DNA from: JACDBD01 sp050743385
GTDB taxonomy: Bacteria; Actinomycetota; Acidimicrobiia; IMCC26256; JACDBD01
DNA length: 10,425 nucleotides
Assembly (NCBI GenBank): GCA_050743385.1
Contig: JBOGFJ010000245.1
Span: 1-10,425 of the forward strand
Reading direction: 5' to 3'
The position numbers and the translations under genes were made by a program. The notes under the pieces were generated by a model, which saw only the letters and a list, made by a program, of their open reading frames with translations, ran no database searches and was not told where the DNA came from. This document shows positions 6,037-10,425 of the stretch, one piece after another (within the stretch, counting starts at the first letter, position 1; every line of letters starts with the position of its first letter).

Positions 6037-7380
6037 CTCGGCGGCGAAGAGACGGGCGGTTCCCGGTACGCCCTTGAGCGGGTGCGTGCCCCGGTCATCG
6101 AAGCGGATGCCCGACCCGGCCACGAGCAGCGGGACCGCCTCGGAGACGAACACCTCGCCCGGGCCCGCGTGCCCACACACCCGCTCGGCGACGTGCACGG
6201 CGACGCCGCCGATGTCCTCACCGCGCAGCTCGATCTCGCCGGTGTGCAAGCCGACGCGAACGTCGACGCCGACGGCCCGCGCGGCCTCGCGGAGGGCCCA
6301 ACCACATCGGATCCCTCGCGCGGGGCCGTCGAAGGTGGCGAGGAACCCGTCACCGGTGGTCTTGACCTCGCGCCCCCGGAAGCGCTCGAGCTGGCGCCGC
6401 ACCGCGGTGTCGTGGGCGTCGAGCCGGTCGCGCCACCGCCGGTCACCCAGGGCGGCCGCCTGCTCGGTGGACGAGACGATGTCGCTGAACAGCACGGTGG
6501 CGAGCACCCGGTCGGGCTCCGCCGGCTCTCGGACCCCGGTGAGGAACTCGCGACTCTCCTCCACGATGGCGTCACCCGCGCCCAGGTAGGGCAGGTGGTC
6601 GGCACCGTCGAGCTCGACGTAGTGCGCGCCCGGGATGTGCTGGGCGAGATAGCGCCCGTGCGCGGCTCGAATCCACTGATCGGCGGCGCTGTGCATCACG
6701 AGCGTGGGGGCTTGCACGGCACCGAGCACCTCCCGGGCGTCCCCTTCGTACCCGAGCCGGATCTGGGCCGCGGCCGCACCCGGGCTCGTGGAGCGCCGGA
6801 AATAGCTGCGCCACCATTCCCGAGCCGCCGGATCGTCACCGATGCTGGGGAGGACGACCCCGAGCACGTCGTCGCCGCCCCAGTCGCGCTCGACGACCTC
6901 CACGATCGCGTCGACCACCGACTCGGGTATCCCGGCCGGGTAGGCGGGTTCCCGCCGGGCGCACGCGAAGCCGCCGTAGAGCACCGTCGCCACGGTGCGC
7001 TCCGGGTAGGTGGCAGCGAAGAGGACCGCGAGCTGTGCGCCTTCCGAGTTTCCGAACAGCGCCGCCTGTTCGGAGCCGGCGGCGTCCATGACCGCGCGCA
7101 CGTCCTCCATTCGCTCCTCGAGCGTCGCAGGCCGGTCGGTCGGCGCCGGGTCGGACATCCCGACACCGCGCTTGTCGAACACGATGAGGCGGGAGAACGA
7201 TGCCAGCCCGCGCAGGAACCTCGCGATCGACGGGTGCTCCCAGTTCATCTCGACGTGGGAGACGAACGTGCCGAACAGCACGAGGTCGATCGGACCGTCA
7301 CCGATCACCTGGTACGCGAGGTGGACGTCGCCACTCTTGGCGTATCTCGTCTCGGGGACCTCGCTCACGGAGTCCATCAT
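6031..7380 (-). CDS. Alpha/beta hydrolase fused to a class III adenylate/guanylate cyclase domain
   Basis: Numbered from the ATG at 7380 (449 residues), the N-terminal ~280 residues are an alpha/beta hydrolase with nucleophile motif G-N-S112-E-G, probable acid D234 and H262 in DGADH. The remainder, from ~290, is a class III nucleotide cyclase domain: FSDIVSST with metal ligand D300, then VKTTGDGF with K340 and the second metal ligand D344. In the distal motif AVHVAER, the transition-state Asn is replaced by H396 while R400 is kept. Such His variants occur in hydrolase-linked cyclases, so activity and product (cAMP or another) are uncertain. No membrane segment or signal peptide is seen, so it should be cytoplasmic. 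GAGGTG ends 4 nt before ATG 7380; ATG 7377 is equally possible, and the frame stays open to 7470. It is divergent from the small secreted protein gene. Confidence 0.9.
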   Translation of the reverse strand: MMDSVSEVPETRYAKSGDVHLAYQVIGDGPIDLVLFGTFVSHVEMNWEHPSIARFLRGLASFSRLIVFDKRGVGMSDPAPTDRPATLEERMEDVRAVMDAAGSEQAALFGNSEGAQLAVLFAATYPERTVATVLYGGFACARREPAYPAGIPESVVDAIVEVVERDWGGDDVLGVVLPSIGDDPAAREWWRSYFRRSTSPGAAAAQIRLGYEGDAREVLGAVQAPTLVMHSAADQWIRAAHGRYLAQHIPGAHYVELDGADHLPYLGAGDAIVEESREFLTGVREPAEPDRVLATVLFSDIVSSTEQAAALGDRRWRDRLDAHDTAVRRQLERFRGREVKTTGDGFLATFDGPARGIRCGWALREAARAVGVDVRVGLHTGEIELRGEDIGGVAVHVAERVCGHAGPGEVFVSEAVPLLVAGSGIRFDDRGTHPLKGVPGTARLFAAES

Positions 7381-7423
7381 CCCGCACCTCGGGCGGCGAT
7401 TCCCGGCCGGTCGGGAGCCGTTC

Positions 7424-7440
7424 CCCAGGGTTCTCCCAGG
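7424..7440 (+). promoter_or_regulatory. CCCAGG direct repeat with 11-bp period
   Basis: CCCAGG is present at 7424-7429 and 7435-7440, offset by 11 bp, each with a T three bases before it. This resembles the CAGGA repeats upstream of the YHYH operon and suits an OmpR-family regulator. It sits in the 109-bp gap between the cyclase gene and the secreted protein gene and could serve either. I see no convincing -10 element at the expected distance for the plus-strand gene. Confidence 0.4.
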
Positions 7441-7447
7441 TCGGGAC

Positions 7448-7464
7448 GGCATCGTCACGATGCC
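7448..7464 (+). promoter_or_regulatory. Perfect inverted repeat just upstream of the secreted protein gene
   Basis: GGCATCG at 7448-7454 and CGATGCC at 7458-7464 are exact inverted copies around a 3-nt spacer. The element ends about 10 nt before the Shine-Dalgarno region (about 7475-7483) of the gene starting at 7490. It could be an operator at the transcription start or a small leader hairpin affecting translation. Confidence 0.4.
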
Positions 7465-7489
7465 AACCACCTACGAGAGGGAGTTCCCC

Positions 7490-7984
7490 ATGGAAGTCAA
7501 ACGTTCGGCCGCGGTGCTCGCCCTGGCGGGGTCGACCCTCGCCGGCGGCGTGATCCTCGGCCCCGGCCTGGCCCTCGCCCAGGAAGACGGCCAGGAGCAA
7601 CCGGCGCCGGAGGAGGGCGAGCGAGGCCCGTGCCGCGGTCCGCACGGCCGGGGCCGGCACCTCGAAGTCGCCGCCGAGGCGATAGGCATCGAGGTCGACG
7701 CCCTGCGGGAGGCGCTCCGCGAAGGACAGACGATGGCCGAGGTCGCGCAGGCCAACGGCGTCGAGGTGCAAGCGGTCGTCGACGCGCTGGTGGCGGACGC
7801 CACCGCCCGCATCGACGAGGCGGTCGCCAACGGGCGCCTTACCCAGGAGGAGGCCGACGAGAAGAAGGCCGAGCTCCAGGAGCGCATCACCGCACGCGTG
7901 AACGGCGAGCGTCCCGAGGGTGCTCCGGAAGGCCCGCCGCCCCCCGAGGGCGAGGAGCCGCCCGCCGAGACCGGCTCGTCCTAG
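7490..7984 (+). CDS. Small secreted helical protein of unknown function
   Basis: The 164-residue product has a Sec signal peptide: positive K4/R5, a hydrophobic core at about 7-28 and a probable cut after A28-L-A30. A Glu/Pro/Gly-rich stretch follows, then an all-helical core at about 57-138. That core contains LREALREGQTMAEVAQANGV, which looks like a small helix-turn-helix-like repeat, and a charged helix with DEAVANGRLTQEEADEKKAE. The tail is Pro/Glu-rich. Similar exported actinobacterial proteins exist with this pattern but no assigned function known to me. ATG 7490 is chosen because GAGAGGGAG ends 6 nt upstream and the signal peptide begins there; an in-frame ATG at 7460 is inside the inverted repeat. 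An 11-bp-period repeat in its promoter hints at control by the two-component system. A strong hairpin follows the gene. Confidence 0.8.
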   Translation: MEVKRSAAVLALAGSTLAGGVILGPGLALAQEDGQEQPAPEEGERGPCRGPHGRGRHLEVAAEAIGIEVDALREALREGQTMAEVAQANGVEVQAVVDALVADATARIDEAVANGRLTQEEADEKKAELQERITARVNGERPEGAPEGPPPPEGEEPPAETGSS

Positions 7985-8000
7985 CGCCGCCCCCCGGATG

Positions 8001-8033
8001 CGTCCCCGGTGCGCACGTCGCGCACCGGGGGCG
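8001..8033 (+). terminator. Strong rho-independent-like hairpin after the secreted protein gene
   Basis: CCCCGGTGCGC at 8004-8014 pairs perfectly with GCGCACCGGGG at 8020-8030 around the loop ACGTC. Pairs 8001-8033 and 8002-8032 and a T-G wobble at 8003-8031 extend it to 14 bp. It begins 17 nt after the stop codon and is followed by TTGCCATCTCTTCT, a loose T-rich tail. It is the best terminator in the window. Confidence 0.75.
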
Positions 8034-8057
8034 TTGCCATCTCTTCTGGTCGCGCTC

Positions 8058-8216
8058 GCTGCGCTCGCCGCTCCCGCACGCTCCCGACGGCCCGGGACGG
8101 GCGCAGCCCGCCCCTCGCCGGAGGCTGGCAGCTCCTCGCGTGCTGCGCTCGCCGCTCCCGCACGCTCCCGACGGTCCGGGACGGGCGCAGCCCGCCCTGC
8201 GCTCGCCGCTCCCGCA
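8058..8216. repeat. GC-rich direct repeat block between convergent genes
   Basis: A 56-bp unit at 8058-8113 recurs at 8142-8197 with one difference (C at 8091, T at 8175), giving an 84-bp period. A third, truncated copy of its first 20 bases lies at 8197-8216. Each full unit contains a hairpin: 8094-8102 pairs with 8106-8114 in the first copy (nine positions, one A-C mismatch, loop GCA). The block ends 3 bp before the stop codon of the minus-strand reductase gene. It looks like a palindromic extragenic repeat family and may also act as that gene's 3' end. No convincing gene is seen in the 235-bp gap. Confidence 0.8.
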
Positions 8217-8219
8217 GCT

Positions 8220-9170
8220 CTAGCGGTCTGTCAGCGCGTCGACCTCGGCGCGCTGCTCGGCGGAGAGTGCCCACGCGGTCGTGGCAGCCACGTTGGCGCG
8301 GACCTGCTCGGGCTTCGTCGCTCCTGCGATCACGCTCGGGACGATCGGTTTGCTCGCCAGCCACGACAGTGCGAGCTCGTGCAGCGTGTGATGGTGCGCA
8401 GTCGCGAACTCGGTGAGCCGTTCGACGACGTCCATGCGCCGCCCGCCGAAAAAGCGGTCGGCGCGATCCGCGGGCATCCCCGCGAGGCGCGTGCCCTCGG
8501 GCGGCGTCTCACCTCGGCGGTACTTGCCGGTCAGGAGGCCGCTGGCGAGAGGGAAGTACGGCGTCAGCGTCAGGTCGTGGCGCTCGCAGGCGGGGATCAC
8601 GTCTGGTTCGGAATCGCGTCTCAGCAGGCTGTACTCGTTCTGCACGGTGACGAAGGGCCGCAGGCCGCGTTCGGCGGCAGCGGCGGCGGCCTCGTCGATC
8701 TGGTCGGCGGTGAAGTTCGAGCAGCCGAGCTCGCGCACCTTCCCCGCGGTGACGAGCGAGCTCATGGCCTCGAGCGTGTCGCCGATCGGCGTGTCCGGGT
8801 CGGGCTGGTGGAGGAGGTAGAGATCGATCCGGTCGGTGCCGAGGCGACGCAAGCTGTCGTCGGCGGCGCGCCCGACCCACGCCGGGCTGCCGCCGGTGAG
8901 CCCGTCGGGCGGCGTCAGCATGCCGAACTTGGTCGCGATCACCGCCTCCTCGCGGCGGGCGCCGAGGGCGCGGCCGAGGAGCTCCTCCGACGCGCCGCCG
9001 CCGCCGTAGAGGTCGGCGGTGTCGAAGAAGGTGACGCCGGCGTCGAGGGCGGCGGCGACGACGGCCTCGGTCTGAGCCTCGTCGATCCGGCGGCCGAAGT
9101 TGTTGCACCCCAGCCCGGCGACCGAAACCGCCAGCTCGCCGATCCGCCTCGTCTCCGTCACCTCGCTCAT
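8220..9170 (-). CDS. Aldo/keto reductase
   Basis: This 316-residue protein has the standard length and (beta/alpha)8 pattern of the aldo/keto reductase superfamily. The catalytic tetrad is complete: D50 and Y55 in FFDTADLYGGG, K81 in ATKFG and H121 in LLHQPDPDTP. Downstream are GCSNFTADQI, VQNEYSLL and the cofactor-binding tail SVIAGATKPEQVRAN, so it should use NADPH (or NADH) to reduce an aldehyde or ketone in the cytoplasm. The substrate is not predictable; it resembles general stress or sugar-type reductases of the Tas/YajO/IolS sort. ATG 9170 has no clear ribosome binding site, but a TANNNT element 7 nt upstream suggests a leaderless transcript. It is divergent from the lipase gene (64-bp gap) and convergent with the secreted protein gene. 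Confidence 0.95.
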   Translation of the reverse strand: MSEVTETRRIGELAVSVAGLGCNNFGRRIDEAQTEAVVAAALDAGVTFFDTADLYGGGGASEELLGRALGARREEAVIATKFGMLTPPDGLTGGSPAWVGRAADDSLRRLGTDRIDLYLLHQPDPDTPIGDTLEAMSSLVTAGKVRELGCSNFTADQIDEAAAAAAERGLRPFVTVQNEYSLLRRDSEPDVIPACERHDLTLTPYFPLASGLLTGKYRRGETPPEGTRLAGMPADRADRFFGGRRMDVVERLTEFATAHHHTLHELALSWLASKPIVPSVIAGATKPEQVRANVAATTAWALSAEQRAEVDALTDR

Positions 9171-9177
9171 ACCGTCG

Positions 9178-9183
9178 AACGTA
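9178..9183 (-). promoter_or_regulatory. Possible -10 element giving a leaderless reductase mRNA
   Basis: Reading the minus strand, TACGTT (9183 to 9178) fits TANNNT and ends 7 nt before ATG 9170, which places the expected transcription start at or next to the A of the start codon. The absence of a Shine-Dalgarno sequence there agrees. Leaderless mRNAs are common in Actinobacteria. Confidence 0.4.
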
Positions 9184-9237
9184 GCCGCCGTCCCTGTGGC
9201 AAGATTCGGACATCACGGACAAAGGGGGCGACCCGTG

Positions 9238-10149
9238 ATGCGTCGGCTGGGGCTCGGAGCGGCCGTGGTCGCGGTGGCGGCCTGGATGGCGCCGGCGGTG
9301 GCCGCGCCCGACGGCTCCGAGCGCCCGGTGCCCTACAACTTCGCCGCCGGGCTGGTGGCCGCGGCCACCCAGCCGGGCTCGTCCCCGCCGGGCAGCAACG
9401 ACTGGGACTGCACGCCGAGCGCCGCCCACCCCTCCCCGGTCGTGCTCGTGCACGGCACGTTCGGGAACATGACCGTGAGCTGGCAGGCGCTGGCGCCGCT
9501 CCTCGCCAACCGCGGCTACTGCGTGTTCGCCCTCGACTACGGCGGCGAGGAGAGCAGTCAGACGAAGGCGACCGGCGACATCCCGACGTCCGCCGCCCAG
9601 CTCGGTGCGTTCGTCGACGAGGTGCTCACCGCCACCGGGGCCGCGAAGGTGGACATCGTCGGTCACTCGCAGGGCGGCATGATGCCGCGCTGGTACATCA
9701 AGTTCCTCGGCGGCGACGAGACGGTGCGCACACTCGTCGGCCTGTCGCCCTCCAACCACGGCACCACGCTCTTCGGCGTCGCCACGCTCGCGAACAAGGT
9801 TCCCGGTGGCCCGTCGGCCTTCGTCGGCGATTGCGAGGCGTGCGCGCAGCAGTTCGCCGGCTCCGAGTTCCTCGCCACGCTCAACGCCGGTGGCGACACC
9901 GTCCCCGGGCCGACCTACACCGTCGTCCAGACCCGCTACGACGAGGTGGTCACGCCGTACTCCTCGGCGTTCCTGACCGGGCCAGCGGTGACGAACATCA
10001 CGCTCCAGCACGGTTGCGGCCTCGATCTCGGTGACCACCTGGCGATCATCTACGACCGCATCGCGTTGCACCACGTGGTCAACGCCCTCGACCCCGCCAA
10101 CGCCACCCGGGCGCCGTGCACGCTCGTGCTTCCCGGCATCGGCGGTTGA
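9238..10149 (+). CDS. Secreted alpha/beta-hydrolase lipase (class 2 type)
   Basis: The 303-residue product starts with a Sec signal peptide (R2-R3, hydrophobic 5-22, likely cut after AVA at 20-22). The mature enzyme has the oxyanion segment VHGTFGN at 71-77, the nucleophile elbow G142-H-S144-Q-G146, a probable acid D235 in RYDEVVTPY and a catalytic H267 in GDHLAI. Six Cys in the mature part (58, 95, 199, 202, 260, 294) can form three disulfides, as expected for an exported enzyme. This matches secreted actinobacterial triacylglycerol lipases or esterases of the lipase class 2 family; chain-length preference cannot be told. GTG 9235 immediately precedes ATG 9238 in frame, and AGGGGG lies 6 or 9 nt upstream, so either start is possible. 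It is divergent from the reductase gene and is followed by an unusual hairpin. Confidence 0.92.
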   Translation: MRRLGLGAAVVAVAAWMAPAVAAPDGSERPVPYNFAAGLVAAATQPGSSPPGSNDWDCTPSAAHPSPVVLVHGTFGNMTVSWQALAPLLANRGYCVFALDYGGEESSQTKATGDIPTSAAQLGAFVDEVLTATGAAKVDIVGHSQGGMMPRWYIKFLGGDETVRTLVGLSPSNHGTTLFGVATLANKVPGGPSAFVGDCEACAQQFAGSEFLATLNAGGDTVPGPTYTVVQTRYDEVVTPYSSAFLTGPAVTNITLQHGCGLDLGDHLAIIYDRIALHHVVNALDPANATRAPCTLVLPGIGG

Positions 10150-10167
10150 CCTGCCGCTCCCCGTTCT

Positions 10168-10207
10168 TGCGCGCCCAGCGCGGCGGAAACGCAGCGCGCG
10201 GCGCGCA
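10168..10207. terminator. Long GC hairpin with GAAA tetraloop between convergent genes
   Basis: TGCGCGCC (10168-10175) pairs with GGCGCGCA (10200-10207). After a 2-nt bulge (CA), GCGCG (10178-10182) pairs with CGCGC (10195-10199). After a second 2-nt bulge on the other side (AG, 10193-10194), GCG (10183-10185) pairs with CGC (10190-10192) around the tetraloop GAAA. That is 16 base pairs in 40 nt. It lies between the lipase stop codon and the stop codon of the minus-strand propeller gene, so a bidirectional terminator is the simplest reading. No T tract is seen on either side. Confidence 0.5.
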
Positions 10208-10230
10208 GGTTCGTGGGGGCGAGGGTGGAG

Positions 10231-10425
10231 TCAGCCCTCGAGGGCGTAGACGGTCTCACCCGGTGTAGTGGTGAAGTACGACAGGCCGCTGCCGAAGTAC
10301 ACGCGGTCGCCGGCGATCACCGGCGCGCTCGAGATCGTGCCCACCGTGTCGAGATGGAAGAGCTCTTCGCCCGTCTCGGTGTCGAACCCGTGGAGCTGGT
10401 TGTCGGCGGTCACGAAGCCGACGCC
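10231..10425 (-). CDS. C-terminal end of a PQQ-like beta-propeller repeat protein (partial)
   Basis: Only the last 64 residues are in the window; the frame stays open to the right edge, so the GTG near 10413 is probably internal and not the start. The visible part has the rhythm of quinoprotein-type propeller blades: VTADNQLHGFDTETGEELF, then SSAPVIAGDRVYFGSG and finally ETVYALEG just before the stop. These D-x-x-T-G-E and A-P-V-x-x-G-x-V-Y signatures are typical of PQQ-like WD-type blades in BamB-like proteins and alcohol dehydrogenase-like enzymes. Whether this is an enzyme, a scaffold or a secreted protein cannot be decided without the N-terminus. It converges on the lipase gene with an 81-bp gap holding a hairpin. 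Confidence 0.75.
   Translation of the reverse strand, partial: GVGFVTADNQLHGFDTETGEELFHLDTVGTISSAPVIAGDRVYFGSGLSYFTTTPGETVYALEG

Noticed and set aside
8058..8216. CRISPR-like array
   Set aside because: Only two full units of 56 bp with a 28-bp gap and a truncated third; the unit is too long, contains GC hairpins of REP type, and no cas genes are nearby.
6025..8223. Long plus-strand open frame (732 codons) opposite the cyclase fusion and running through the repeat block
   Set aside because: It reads through a clear terminator and repeats, and overlaps the secreted protein gene in another frame; composition is that of a shadow frame.
8509..10074. Minus-strand open frame (521 codons) across the reductase 5' half and the lipase
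   Set aside because: Out of frame with the reductase and antisense to the lipase, both of which have complete catalytic residues.
1..10425. Insertion sequence, prophage or integrative element signs
   Set aside because: No transposase, integrase, tRNA-adjacent direct repeats or composition break is visible; all genes share the same high-GC codon use.

Overview
The window is high-GC DNA (roughly 70%) with dense G/C-ending codons, GTG as well as ATG starts, a TIGR03086 (MDMPI-like, mycothiol-associated) protein and a hydrolase-cyclase fusion of a kind frequent in Actinobacteria. It reads as a chromosomal segment of an actinomycetote. The YHYH lipoprotein and overall style would fit an Acidimicrobiia-like environmental lineage, but that finer placement is a guess. 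There are no tRNA or rRNA genes, no transposase and no CRISPR array.

Layout. From about 2.9 kb leftward on the minus strand lie a LuxR-type TPR regulator (start uncertain), a TIGR03086 family protein and a small cupin. These three may form a loose unit, with the regulator separated from the other two by 115 bp that holds a pair of near-identical palindromes. From 2.9 to 6.0 kb on the plus strand is a compact operon: a lipoprotein with two YHYH motifs, an OmpR-type response regulator 13 bp downstream, and its sensor histidine kinase 7 bp further on. It converges, with a 13 bp gap and a hairpin spanning both stop codons, on a minus-strand alpha/beta-hydrolase-class III cyclase fusion. That fusion gene is divergent from a small secreted helical protein (plus). 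Next come a strong hairpin terminator and a block of GC-rich direct repeats, then a minus-strand aldo/keto reductase divergent from a secreted class 2-type lipase (plus). After another hairpin comes the C-terminal end of a PQQ-type beta-propeller protein (minus), cut by the window edge.

How it may work together. The YHYH-regulator-kinase operon looks like an envelope-sensing unit with a His-rich exported lipoprotein as partner or output. CAGG-type direct repeats with an 11-bp period, the spacing used by OmpR/PhoB-family regulators, lie upstream of this operon and upstream of the secreted 164-residue protein. This suggests, as inference only, autoregulation plus one local target. The remaining genes look like ordinary, individually promoted metabolic or exported functions. 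Hairpins mark most gene ends, including all three convergent junctions.
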